Shown piece after piece: positions 33,075-43,521 of a stretch of 64,000 bases of DNA (position 1 is its first letter; the number at the start of each line of letters is the position of its first letter). The stretch is from assembly GCA_009760855.2 (NCBI GenBank), contig WPIO01000009.1, forward strand, positions 8,524,001 through 8,588,000. Direction: 5' to 3'. The position numbers were made by a program, and so were the translations under genes. This DNA is from Cristatella mucedo. Lineage: Eukaryota > Bryozoa > Phylactolaemata > Cristatellidae. The notes beneath the pieces were generated by a model. It was not told the origin of the DNA. It made no database searches and saw only the letters and a list, made by a program, of their open reading frames with translations.

Positions 33075-34100
33075 GGCCCACTATGCAAGTCCTCTGGACC
33101 CTATTCCCACTGTCCTGCTCCTACGTTGCATTGATCTGCTGCTGCCATGCATAACTAACATCATTAATATGTCATTAGCCTCAGGTCATGTCCCAGCACC
33201 TTTCAAAAAAGCTGTAGTCAGGCCTCTTCTCAAGAAAGCAACACTAGACCAAGAGAACTTGAGCAAGTACTGCCCAGTCTCCCTTCTACCATTCCTATCA
33301 AAGACACTGGAACGGGTCGTGGCAGACCAGCTGAACTCGTATATCGAAACCTCACACCTTGCTAGTAAGTTCCAGTCTGGCTTTAGAGCTAATCACTCCA
33401 CAGAGTCAGCATTGCTTAGGGTATACAACGACTTACTTAAGAATGCAGACATGGGTAGAGTGTCTCTGCTTGTTTTGCTTGATCTTTCGGCAGCTTTTGA
33501 CACCATCGATCACAACGTTCTTCTAGAGCGCCTCTCATCTCGCCTGGGCATCACTGGCACTGCTCTGCAGTGGTTCAGGTCCTATCTCAGTGGGAGACTC
33601 CAGAGTATTGACGTGAATGGACAAAGATCATCTGAAGTACCTCTGAAATATGGAGTATATATATAATATAGACTTTTCGGAATCCAACAGTCTAGAAATA
33701 CCTCGTACACACCTTAAATCCTTTGGAGACCGTGCATTTAGTTCGTATGCTCCCACATCCTGGAACTCCCTCCCTACCTGCGTCAGAACATCCTCTGACC
33801 TGACCACATTTAAAAGGAACTTAAAAACACACCTATTTAGGACAGCATTTAGTCGGTCCCTGTGATTAGTCCTTCACGTGCTTATGCATGCTGACACTGT
33901 GCATGCTGCCACTAACCACATTTGGATGCCGACCCTGTGCATGTCACCCCTAACCATGTTATTCATCTTGTTTGTTTTTCAAGCATGATTTTACTTGCCA
34001 TTCAATTGCATTTCCCTTTGCAGCAAATGTAAAGCGCCTAGAAAGAGATTGAGTTCTCTGAGGGTGCTTTATCAAGTACATTATTATTATTATTATTAAG
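33075..34100 (+). mobile_element. LINE family A, sense copy with internal deletion
   Basis: Intact-looking RT N-terminal half (33075-33650): FKKAVVRPLLKKATLD, then LLPFLSKTLERVVADQLNS, then LDLSAAFDTIDHNVLLERL. At about 33655 the frame jumps from L-K-Y-G-V to the C-terminal domain (ESNSLEIPRTHLKSFGDR), so the YADD active site and thumb are deleted. The 3' UTR, stem-loop (34034-34070) and (ATT)n tail (34080-34099) are complete. Confidence 0.88.
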
Positions 34101-34250
34101 GCGGTTTCTTTTCACGACCTCAGTCGCGAGGTCGTGGGTTCGAATCCTGCAGTTGGCAATGCTTTATTGTCGCTCTAAGCAGTGGTAATAGCCTAATAGG
34201 TCTCTTCTGCCGCTATACTAATGAGGCTGTTCAATCAGCTTGTATTTTAT
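34100..34250 (+). repeat. SINE S1, 5'-truncated
   Basis: Starts at aaggcggtttcttttcacga directly after the LINE A (ATT)n tail. B box gggttcgaatcc and tail gaggctgttcaatcagct present. Confidence 0.85.
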
Positions 34251-34374
34251 TTTTTATTGTGGTGAGGGAGATTGGAGCTGGGGAGGGGGAGATCGGGCCA
34301 AAGTCTGTGTTCCTGTGAATCCCAGTTGTTTTGCCTGGAGCTTCATCGGCCACTTTTTTCATTTGCCCTGCTTT

Positions 34375-34600
34375 ACCCGGATCTTAGCCTATAGGTGCTT
34401 GCACTTAGCGACATAGGTCGTGGGCTCGAGTCCTTCAGTGAGCCAAGTCTCTCTATTGCTCGACTACAGGCGTGATTAGTATTATTACAGGATTATTTTA
34501 TTATTATTAGTATTATTACAGGAGTGATTGTGGCTGAGGCTCTTCTGTCCCTGTGCTGCTAATGAGGCTGTTTTATCAACTGGCCTTTAGGTTAACTTTG
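34375..34600 (+). repeat. SINE S1 copy with ATT-rich insertion
   Basis: Head gatcttagcctataggtgct, B-box-like gggctcgagtcc, an internal duplication carrying (ATT)n (34475-34530), then tail gtggctgaggctcttctgtc and gaggctgttttatcaact. Confidence 0.65.
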
Positions 34601-34769
34601 CATATACCAGCATGGTTGTCGATCCTTGGTTATCGCCTATAACGTTCGTTTGTACGGTGGCTTAGAGTGCTGGTGTAAGTGCTTCTTGATGTGCATGTGC
34701 TAATGTGTATGCATGCTCATCGCATGCCTCTGCTCATCGCGTGCCTCACTCGTCACATGTGAAGTCAAT

Positions 34770-35070
34770 GTGACATCAATGTGACGTCATAACGTCACAT
34801 TCTCTTCCTGCGGCCTGGTCCTCGGCTTGGTCCCGGCAGTGGCCTGTGTTGGCTACAGTGGCTCGAAGTGGAGTTCTCGACGTGGAGTTGGTGGCTGTAG
34901 TGCCACCAGAGCCTTGATTGGCTGTTCGAAAAGACTGGCAGCCGCTGGTCAGCGGATCGCCGAGCCAGGAAGCCCGCCGCTGCATCACATTTCACCTTGT
35001 AATCATTGCTGCCTAGCGGTCATCTGACTCTTTCGGCTGTATAAGCAGGCCTTGTTGCAGTGTTGTTCTT
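34770..35070 (+). promoter_or_regulatory. promoter-like cluster: CRE palindrome, inverted CCAAT box, TATA-like site
   Basis: TGACGTCA at about 34782-34789 with a second ACGTCAC, ATTGG near 34917 and TGTATAAGCAGG near 35038, in plausible order and spacing. A LINE B copy begins downstream at about 35180. No transcript is visible, so this is a pattern match only. Confidence 0.25.
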
Positions 35071-35183
35071 GCTCTTGTTCCAAGCGATTTATAGCGTTTT
35101 TGGCGTGTAACCAAGGCTTTTCAAACTTCTTCCAGTCCAGAGTCGTGGAGATTCCTTTTAATTCATAAAAAAAACTTCAAAAG

Positions 35184-37073
35184 ATGCGCCACGTTAAGAG
35201 CAGGCTTAAACGTTGCTTTAAGAAATTAGGCTCTGGTGCAGATCTAATCAATTTCAAAGATTTCCTTCGAGTTTACACCCGGAAGCTTAAACAAGTCAGG
35301 GCTTCTTTTTTCACTCGAATACTGAATTCCTGCCAGTCAGGCCCAAAACATATTTATAAGACAGTAAACAATTTACTGGCCAATGCTGAGAGGTCTGACT
35401 CCCAAGATATTAACTGCTCAGCCGAAAAGTTTTCCGCCTTCTTTACTTAAAAAATTGTGCACATTCGTGCTTCCTTGAAGCCCCCTCCGAGTAAAGCAAT
35501 TGTGGAATCACAACCAGTGACATTCCTTATAAGGTTTTCCATGGTTTGTGCGTGCGATGTTGCTACCTTAATAAGGTCTAGTAAAAAGAGCTCGTCTCCT
35601 GAAGACCCCTTACCATCATCCCTGTGGTCTTCACTGGCAGACCAACTTAGCCTTACCATGACCGAGACTTTTAATGCTTCTTTGGAAAAAGGGGTCGCAC
35701 CCAAGTCCTTCAAATCGGCAATCATTAGACCGATACTTCAAAAGCCTGGATTAGGTACAGAGGTCTTTGCAAACTATCGCCCAGTTTCTATTCTTCCTTT
35801 TTTGTCAAAGATTCTTGAAAAAATTGTCACCAAGCAGCTGGTAACACACATTGAAAAGAATGAAATGTTAGAAACATTTCAATCGGGGTTCAAGAGGCAG
35901 CACTCCACTGAAACTTCTCTCCTCCGTGTTAACAATGACATTCTATGCAGCAATGATGTCGGGAATGTTACTGTCCTAGCTCTGCTAGATCTGTCAGCTG
36001 CCTTCGACACCATTGATCATGATGTCCTACTTGAACGATTGAGAACAACGATCGGTCTGGCTGACGGGGCACTGGCCTGGTTTAAATCGTAGTTCTCTGA
36101 TTCATGTTTAATCCGTGTCGTGTGGGGGGTCAGGTCTCACCTACGGGTCACCTGTGGAGCCCCTCGAGGGTCTGTCCTCGGTCCCTTGCTGTTCTCCATT
36201 TATACACAACCTTTGGGAAAAGTGATTAAGGCCCATGGAGTAGAATATCACTTTTATGCTGACGATACTCAGCTATCTGTCATTGAAACCGCCGGAATCT
36301 GCTGCAGCACTGAATGCTTGCCTTCCCGATATTCGATCCTGGATGTCGGACAATTTCTTGAAACTAAATGACGATACAACCAAACTGCTGCTCATAGGAC
36401 ACCCTAAGCGTGTGGCTGAATTTTAAGGCTTTGCCCCTCTAATAGGTGAAGCTGTTGTGTGACCATTACCACATGCTCGAAATTTAGGTGTCGTTTTCGA
36501 CAGCTACCTAAATTTTAAAAGCTTAATTCAAAAGACTGCTTCTACAGCTAGCCACCACGTCTGATCCCTGTCTAAGATTAGGAGCTGTCTTCCACAGTGG
36601 CTTCTAAAGTATTTAACTAGCTCCTTAGTTCTGTCTCGGCTTGATTATTGTAATTCACTTTTTGCTGGGCTACCAAAAAAAGCAACTAGGCCACTGCAAA
36701 CGGCTAAGAATATGGCTGCAAGACTAGTCTTCAAGTCCAAGAGATTTGACCACGTGTCTCCTTTGCTAAAAGAGCTAGGATGGCTGTCGGTTGATCAAGG
36801 ATATAGAGCAAAGTTCTTACTCTGACCCACAAGGCCTGCCACGGCTTGGCTTCTCCATACCTAGCTGAACTGCTGCACCAGTTTCAGCCTCCTCGTGCTC
36901 TCAGATCCTGTGTGGACAATAAATTAGCTTTTCCATTCCTCCGCTTAGAGACCGTTGGCGACAGAAGCTTTAGCTCTGCAGGTCCTAGACTGTGGAACTC
37001 GCTTCCACAATTCTTAAGCAACGGCAACTGCTCTCCTGCTGCCGACTATGGCTGTTCTTTTCAGCGATCCTGA
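35184..37073 (+). pseudogene. LINE B reverse transcriptase ORF, inactivated
   Basis: Same-frame blocks 35184-35450, 35457-36092 and 36120-36300 are separated by single stops (about 35448 and 36090). A frameshift near 36300-36310 follows. RT features: [72 protein letters not shown] and FYADDTQL (about 36252-36275), so the catalytic Asp residues remain. RLDYCNSLFAGLP (about 36640-36675) marks the thumb. The endonuclease domain is absent. Confidence 0.85.
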
Positions 37074-37097
37074 GCTGCTACTTTCATGCTACTCACT

Positions 37098-37265
37098 AAT
37101 AAATATTTGCAGATTTAACAGCTTCTTTTGTATAGCGACAGAAGAACCTTTACGGCTATCACCTCCGCTTGCATTGGCGATAAAGGATCGCCTACCACAG
37201 GATTCGAACCCATGACTCGTGACCGAGGTCGTGAAAAGCAACCGCCTTATAGTGAGCCATTAAAT
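37098..37265 (-). repeat. SINE S1, antisense, nested in LINE B
   Basis: Runs from tatttgcagatttaacagct to ccttatagtgagccatta. Antisense B box gattcgaaccc. Confidence 0.88.
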
Positions 37266-37269
37266 AAAT

Positions 37270-37445
37270 AATAAATCCTAGCTGATTTAACAGCCTCTTT
37301 TTGTATAGCGACAGAAGAGCCTTTGCCGCTATCACTACCGCTTGCAGTGGCGATAAAGGACCGCCCACCGCACGGATTCGAATCCACGACCTGGGGGGCC
37401 GAGGTCATGAAAGCAACCGCCTTACCTAGTGAGCCATCACGGCTT
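37270..37445 (-). repeat. SINE S1, antisense, second copy in tandem
   Basis: Starts after a taaataaataa spacer; aatcctagctgatttaacag to gtgagccatcacggctta. The two copies are similar in age by eye. Confidence 0.9.
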
Positions 37446-37609
37446 ACTACCTCAACTGCTCTCCTGACTCTGCTATGCTTCCCACTTTCTCTATGTTACA
37501 TGAGATGAAGTCTGTTGGCTACCGTTTCTGTTTACCTAGGGTTTGAGTGCGATGTACAAAACCCTCCCTCGTAACACCCACGTAGTCTTTGTGGAGTTAA
37601 AGGCAGAGA

Positions 37610-39545
37610 TAGATTATGCTACAGTAGTTGCTGTCAGAGTGAAAACTGTCTTCTTCACTCTTGCTGCTCAATACCCCTTTCGACCTGTCATTATTGGTAG
37701 ACTGCTAACACACGACACTACCTAACGTACTTAACTACTTTGCACCACTGACTAAGTGCAGTGTCTAGGCTCTTACACAGATGGCACATGGTTTACAGCA
37801 GGCATTAAACTAGATAGGTGTACGAAATGCAAGCTTGAGAAAGCCTCCAAAAGAGTAGGATTGACTGTTCATAGTCGTCATACGAGGAGACTACTCTAGA
37901 TCATCCTTGTCGATCCTAGCAAAGGCCAAGTCAAGCTTCTGTACAAATATTGTTGGATCACTGATGCAACATCCAAAAATGCTGATGGCTATTCCTATCA
38001 AAGACACTGGAACAGGTCGTGGCAGACCAGCTGAACTCGTATATCGAAACCTCACACCTTGCTAGTAAGTTCCAGTCTGGCTTTAGAGCTAATCACTCCA
38101 CAGAGTCAGCATTGCTTAGGGTATACAACAACCTACTTAGGAATGCAGACATGGGTAGAGTGTCTCTGCTTGTTTTGCTCGATCTTTCGGCAGCTTTTGA
38201 CACCATCGATCACAAAGTTCTTCTAGAGTGCCTCTCATCTCGCCTGGGCATCACTGACACTGCCCTGCAGTGGTTCAAGTCCTATCTCAGTGGGAGACTC
38301 CAGAGTATTGACGTGAATGGACAAAGATCATCTGAAGTACCTCTGAAATATGGAGTACCTCAGGGCTCCGTGCTAGGTCCGGTTCTTTTCACGGTTTATA
38401 CTCTGCCTTTTGCTGATGTGATTGCCAAGCACAATCTAGGCTTTCACTCCTATGCGGATGACACTCAGTTGTACCTTTGCTTTGATCCCTCCCAGCCTTC
38501 GAGCACCTCAAATTCTCTGAACTCACTAGCTGCATGCATTGATGACATCCGCACATGGCTGGCAGCAAATTTTCTAAAACTAAACGATGATAAAACTAAC
38601 TTACTTGTTATGGGCAAACCGAGTGTGATTCAGAGATTGGAGAGGCTGACTCTCAAAATTGGCTCTGCCAGCATATCTCCAGTTGAATCAGCTCGAAATC
38701 TAGGTGTCATATTCCAAAGCGACCTCTCGTTAGACGACCATATCAGCTCCACGGTCAAATCTGCCTATTTTTAGCTTCATAACATTGGTAAAATTTGGGC
38801 TTGTTTAGATAAGGATACCACATCTAAGTTGGTCCATGCATTCGTGACATCTCGTCTCGACTTCTGCAACTCACTGCTTACTGGCCTACCAGCATGTGCG
38901 ATCAGGCGATTGCAGCTGGTGCAAAACTCGGCAGCTAGACTTGTCTGTCGTGAGCGTTGCAGTTGCCACATTGCTCCAGTTCTCGCCGACCTGCACTGGT
39001 TACCAGTCAAGCAACGGATTGACTTCAAGGTTTTGTCGCTCACTTTTAGGTCCCTTCACTCTATGGCTCCAGCCTATCTGTCAGATATACTCTTCCATCA
39101 GACCAAGCATCGTACCACCCGCTTTTCGGAATCCAGCAGTCTAGAAATACCTCGTACACACCTTAAATCCTTTGGAGACCGTGCATTTAGTTCGTATGCT
39201 CCCACAGCCTGGAACTCCCTCCCGACCTGCGTCAGAACATCCCCCGACCTGACCACATTTAAAAGGAACTTAAAAACACCTATTTAGGACAGCATTTAGT
39301 GGGTCCCTGTGATTCGTCCTTGATATGCTTATGCGTGCTGACATTGTGCATGCTGCCACTAACCACATTTGCATGCCGACCCTGTGCATGTCACCCCTAA
39401 CCATGTTATTCATTTTGTTTGTTTTTCAAGCATGATTTTACTTGCCATTCAATTGCATTTTACTTTGCAGCAAATGTAAAGCGCCTAGAGAGAGATTAAG
39501 TTCTCTGAGGGCGCTTTATCAAGTGAAATGTTATTATTATTATTA
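37610..39545 (+). mobile_element. LINE family A, best-preserved copy
   Basis: Starts with a degraded pre-RT region (37610-37985, including KCKLEKASKRVGLTVHS), jumps to RT at about 37990 (missing part of the fingers), and then is nearly intact through palm, thumb, C-terminal domain, 3' UTR (39290-39475), terminal stem-loop (39479-39518) and (ATT)n tail (39528-39548). Confidence 0.9.
38019..39287 (+). pseudogene. LINE A reverse transcriptase ORF with one in-frame stop
   Basis: 251 codons to a TAG at 38772-38774, then the same frame continues open to 39287. Motifs: FQSGFRANHSTESALLRVYN, LLDLSAAFDTIDHKVLLECL (38180-38215), GVPQGSVLGPVLFTVY (38352 on), YADDTQLYL (38451 on), [31 protein letters not shown] and RAFSSYAPTAWNSLP. 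Other copies have a CAG-type codon at the stop, so this is probably a single nonsense change. A 2-base loss near 39275 alters the C-terminus. No endonuclease domain is joined to it. Confidence 0.9.
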
Positions 39546-39549
39546 TTAT

Positions 39550-40460
39550 AACAATCTCTTTAACCACTCCCAGGTTAGCTCCTTACCTAGTGATCCTTTT
39601 GGTGACCTTGCCGATCGCTTCTCTAGCTTCTTTGTCACCATGATAGACAAGATCAGAGAGTCCATCCCTCGAGTTGCAGCATTCCCTCTGAACTCCTATC
39701 CTTCACACCAACACAGGACCCCTCTCCCTCGATTCCGTGCACTCCCTTGATGTCTGGATGCAAGGAGGCCTTATGAGTGAACTTATCCTGAGTTTCCTCT
39801 CCCTCTCGAAGAAGAGTAGACTAGTCCTGTAGACCCAACTGTTCTACTTCTACGATCCTTAGATCTGCTGCTGCCATGGATGACTAACATTATAAATATG
39901 TTCTTATTCTCAGATCACGTCCCCGAACCTTTTTAAAAGGCTGTTGTTAAGCCACTAAAATGCTAGACCGGGAGATCTTGAGCAGCTCCCACCCTGTCTA
40001 TCTTTTACCGTTCCTATCAAAGACCTTGAAACGAGTCGATTCAGACCAGCTGAACTCACAAATGGAAACTTCACACCTAGTTAGTAAGTTCCTGTCGGAG
40101 TTTAGAGCTAATCACTACACAGAGTCAGTGTTCCTTAGTGTGTATATCGACCTTCTCAGGAATGCAGACTTGGGTAAAGTCTCTCTGCCTGTTATGCTCT
40201 TTCGGCAGCGTTCGATACTATTGACCATAAAGTCCTTCTTGAGCGTCTCTCATCTCGCCTGGGCATCACTGGCACTGCTCTGCAGTGGTTCAGGTCCTAT
40301 CTCAGTGGGAGACTCCAGTGTATTGATGTGAACGGACAAAGATCATCTGAGGAACCATCAAAGTACGCCACCATACTAGGCTTAATTGCTTAGAAAGAGA
40401 TTGAGTTCTCTGTGGGTACTAGATCAAATTTATTATTGTTATTATTAATATTATTATTAT
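39550..40460 (+). mobile_element. LINE family A, second sense copy, truncated in palm
   Basis: Begins immediately after the (ATT)n of the previous copy with the pre-RT segment (SLPSDPFGDLADRFSSFF, IRESIPRV), continues with decayed RT (39840-40350), then jumps at about 40350-40385 to the last 40 bp of the stem-loop and an ATT-rich tail (40430-40480). Confidence 0.8.
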
Positions 40461-40479
40461 TACTACTACTATTATTATT

Positions 40480-42663
40480 AGCTGCCAGTGGCAGGAGCCG
40501 CCTTGCGCAGGCGCTCGTGGGAAAACCCATGCTTTGCTCGCAGGTTGCTTGCCCTGCTTGCTGCTGCTGAGTGCACGACTGCCGCTTCCTTCTGCTTTCT
40601 GTCCGCCATGTTCCGGTCGCCGTCCCACCCCTCCCATTTTCATTCCTGCCTTGCATTTATGCTGAGATGTTATGGAATCAGCTGAAGCCCGGACTGGCGA
40701 GGTGCAGTGCCGCTAGCTTTTGGCAGACGTGGCACGTGTGCGCGGCCAGTGCCTGTGGCTCCAAGAGACTCGCTCAGCGTTGCCGCACTGCCTCCTGCGT
40801 TTTTGGAGAGGAGCCGCCACCGAGCCGCTTCGGCCTTGGTCGGCTAGCTGGCTTGGTCCACAGAGGTACTGTCCGGGCAGAGCCCCCCCCCCCATACGGC
40901 TCCGGCCTTTTTGCAGCAGGCTTTCGTGATGTGTGTGGCAGCTGCCTTGCCGAGCTGTCGATTGCCGAGATTCGGAGCATTCGGCCTGGTCAGAGTGCCT
41001 GCTGTTTAGTGCCGACTGCTGACCTTTTCCGTGGGTTGCTGCCCGGCTTTGGTCAAACCTCGGCAGCAGCCGTCTGGACTCTTGGCTTCTCCGGTCCGAT
41101 TTGCATAGCCCATTTTATAGCCTGCAGCCCCAAGCAGCCGGCCCTAGGTGCTGTTTAGTCGTCAGCCGGCTTAGCCAGAAGAAATTGTCTTGCAAAATAT
41201 GAGGCCTCCCGCAGTTCCCATGGCGAAATTGAGGTTGTCTACACAGCCCTGATTGCTGCTGCCACTGCAGCTGCCCCTGCATGAGCAGATGGGGAGAGCC
41301 CTTGAGCCTTTGTTTATTAATAGCTTCTGCGGGCTGGCTGGCCGTGGGCAGCTCAGGGCTCAGCATTCACAGCTGGGGGGGGGGGACTTTGATCCGACAG
41401 GACCTCGTTTGTTAGCTTCTTCGACGATGCCCACTGTTGCCTCAGCCCTGTCACTGCATCCAGCTGCCAACTCCATTCCTGTGCCTCGTTGTCATCGGCA
41501 TTCGACCTTGCTACCGGTTTCCTTTGATTGTCCATGTCGACCTCTTTGTGTGGGCCGGCCTAGTCGACGCATTTCTTATAGCCGAGTTTGCGCGCCTTTT
41601 TTCAGAAGCGTCGTTTGCACTCTCGAGATGGCTTTCGTGAGAAGGGTGCATGTGGCCAGTTCATCTCGGGCATCTATTGCAGGGCATAGTTTATCGAGCC
41701 TGCATCGCCGGCCGGACGTGCGAGTGCCAGCTGAGGACCGCAGCTGCAGTCCAGTGCCGGCGGCAATGTCAAATGAACTGCAGATTTTGCTCATCGTCAC
41801 TTTGAAAAGTCATGCGGCATTTGATAGTTTCGTATTCGAATGCCGGTTCCATCCAGTCCCCTCGTCGCCACAAGCGGCTATGTGGAGCGTCTTGACTGCT
41901 CATGTGCGTGAGCACAATTTGAGCACTTTTGCCGAGCAGACCACGGGTTGCCATTGTCGTCTAATTTTTTCGCGTGACCTCAATGACAAGACTTGTGTTC
42001 TTTCTAAACGTTTCCTTGGGGTGGGAAGGACAACGACATCCGCGGTTCGCGGTAGTCGCTTGGCCACCCGAGTGGCGATTTGGGCGTTGAGTCGTGGGAT
42101 TTCTCTGGATTTCGTGCCTCCTCGCTTTCTGTCACCTGTGCATGTCACCGTGGCATTGTGCCATGTCGTACCAATCGACTCCTATAAATCAGCACTGCCA
42201 TGCAAACGTGGGCCAGCCGCTCGTAAGGCTTGTCTTTGCTGATCCGGTTCGAGGCTTTGGAGTCAGGCCTCGTGCTGCATGTCGGATGTGGAAAAGTAAG
42301 CTTTCTTCGGTCCCTTAGCCTTACGAAGTGGTGGACCCAGCCTGGTGGACCCAGCATGCCTTTGGAACGCAGCAGCTCAGCGTCAGCTGACGACAAAAGC
42401 AAAAAGGCAACTTTAGCAGTCACGAGCGTTGTGTCTGCACTGTAGAGGCACGTGCTAACCATAATGTGCTCGCTATCGTCGTCTTGACTTCAGCAACCTT
42501 ATCTCCGACTCACATGGTGGCATGCACATGGCTCGTTGAGATCGTTGACTGCTGTCTTTTTTCAAAGTTAATTGAAGTGTTGTCGAACCCTGTTTGAAGC
42601 TGTCGGTCATCCCTATCGGAGCGAAAATATTTGACTGTCACGTGACGTCGTCTGGTGTTTCAG
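40480..42663. other. OTUD3 intron 3 end: GC-rich unique sequence with long open frames
   Basis: Two unusually long + strand frames lie here: 40571-41158 (195 codons) and 41253-42242 (329 codons), in different frames. Neither shows a domain, repeat or obvious splice-linked partner. C10 (40887) and G10 (41377) runs are present. The GC content lowers stop frequency but 329 codons is still long. Left unassigned. Confidence 0.4.
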
Positions 42664-42801
42664 GTCCGCGGCACTCACAGCCCAAAAGCAAGGGAGCTGC
42701 ACGTGGCCTACCACGACGACCTGCACTATTCCAGCATTCGCAAGGCCGGTGACAGCTCTGCTCAGCCTTCGAACATCCGGCTCCACCAGCAGCAGCAGGA
42801 G
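42664..42801 (+). CDS. OTUD3: OTUD3 exon with catalytic His (OTU domain, C-terminal part)
   Basis: The acceptor is gtgtttcag, entered in phase 0, and there are 46 codons. The reading starts VRGTHSPKARELHVAYHDDL and continues HYSSIRKAGD. In OTUD3 the His before Tyr (codon 42724-42726 here) is the catalytic base. The following PSNIRL matches the alpha-helical end of the domain, and a Gln run closes the exon. No usable GT donor precedes the in-frame TAG a few codons on. The best boundary is the GC donor GAG|gcaagc at 42802, which keeps phase 0 with the next exon. The 3' boundary is therefore inferred. Confidence 0.9.
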
Positions 42802-42837
42802 GCAAGCACTGGCTAGTCTGCAAGCGCAGACCGCCAC

Positions 42838-42869
42838 GCCAGCCAGCCAGCCAGCCAGCCAGCCAGGCT
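42838..42869 (+). repeat. (CAGC)n tandem repeat
   Basis: About seven CCAG units just inside intron 4 of OTUD3. Confidence 0.9.
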
Positions 42870-43064
42870 AGCGCTGTGCGCTCCCCACCCGATTTCTCCA
42901 TAGCTTCGGTTCGCGTGCTCTTTTTATCATTATAGCTGTATGCTATCTCGTACATCCTTGACCTTTGACGATTGCGATCATCCTGCTCCTCGCACTCCTG
43001 ATCTTGTGAGATGTGCCAGTGTCCTCCAAATAATAACAACATACCTTGCATTAAATGAAATACT

Positions 43065-43247
43065 TAATAAATACTAGCTGGTTTAACGGCCTCTTTTTGA
43101 TAGCGACAGAAGAGCCTTTACGGCTATCGCCACCGCTTGCAGTAGCGATAAAGGATCGCCCACTGCAGGATTCGAACCCACGACCTCGGGGCCGAGGTCG
43201 TGAAAAACAACCGCCTTACCTAGTGAGCCATTACGGCTCACATTATC
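43065..43247 (-). repeat. SINE S1, antisense, in OTUD3 intron 4
   Basis: Near full length: aatactagctggtttaacgg to gtgagccattacggctca, with antisense B box ggattcgaaccc. It makes up about a third of the 569-bp intron. Confidence 0.92.
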
Positions 43248-43370
43248 CAGCAGCTGCCTGGTCAGCCCACGATATCTGCACGATCTGTTTATTCGGATGT
43301 GCACTGCATTGCCGGCAGACTGGCCACTGCTATGCGAGTCTGCATTTCTAAGAAATCTTCATGTCTTTAG

Positions 43371-43519
43371 AAACGCGAACCTTGGCAGCAGAAAATACAT
43401 CTCGAGTCGGAACCCTACGAGTGCGAGGCAGACTTCTTTGAAAGCGAGAGCAAGAGCTTCGCATCGGTTGAGCAGGCCTTGAATGGAAATGACTTCAAGG
43501 ACGCACGGAACGACTGTCT
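43371..43519 (+). CDS. OTUD3: probable OTUD3 exon downstream of catalytic domain
   Basis: The acceptor is aatcttcatgtctttag and the donor is GACTGTCT|gtaagc. Phase 0 entry gives 49 open codons plus two bases, reading KREPWQQKIHLESEPYECEA and then DFFESESKSFASVEQALNGN. The composition is balanced and acidic, unlike shadow frames nearby. The other two frames are less protein-like and one contains a stop. Joined to the previous exon it gives QQQQE-KREPWQQ, which resembles the Lys/Arg-rich linker after the OTU domain in OTUD3. I do not see the UBA-like motif known from the human protein in this exon. Confidence 0.72.
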
Positions 43520-43521
43520 GT

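Larger units (their letters stand above)
35180..37610 (+). mobile_element. LINE family B, best copy, with two SINE insertions
   Basis: 5'-truncated in the linker before RT. RT, thumb and C-terminal regions run to 37090; two antisense S1 copies (37098-37265, 37270-37445) interrupt it, and the 3' end resumes at 37446-37610 (ctcaactgctctcctgactc). The L2/CR1-like type follows from RT sequence and the C-terminal RSFSSAGPRLWNSLP motif. Confidence 0.85.
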
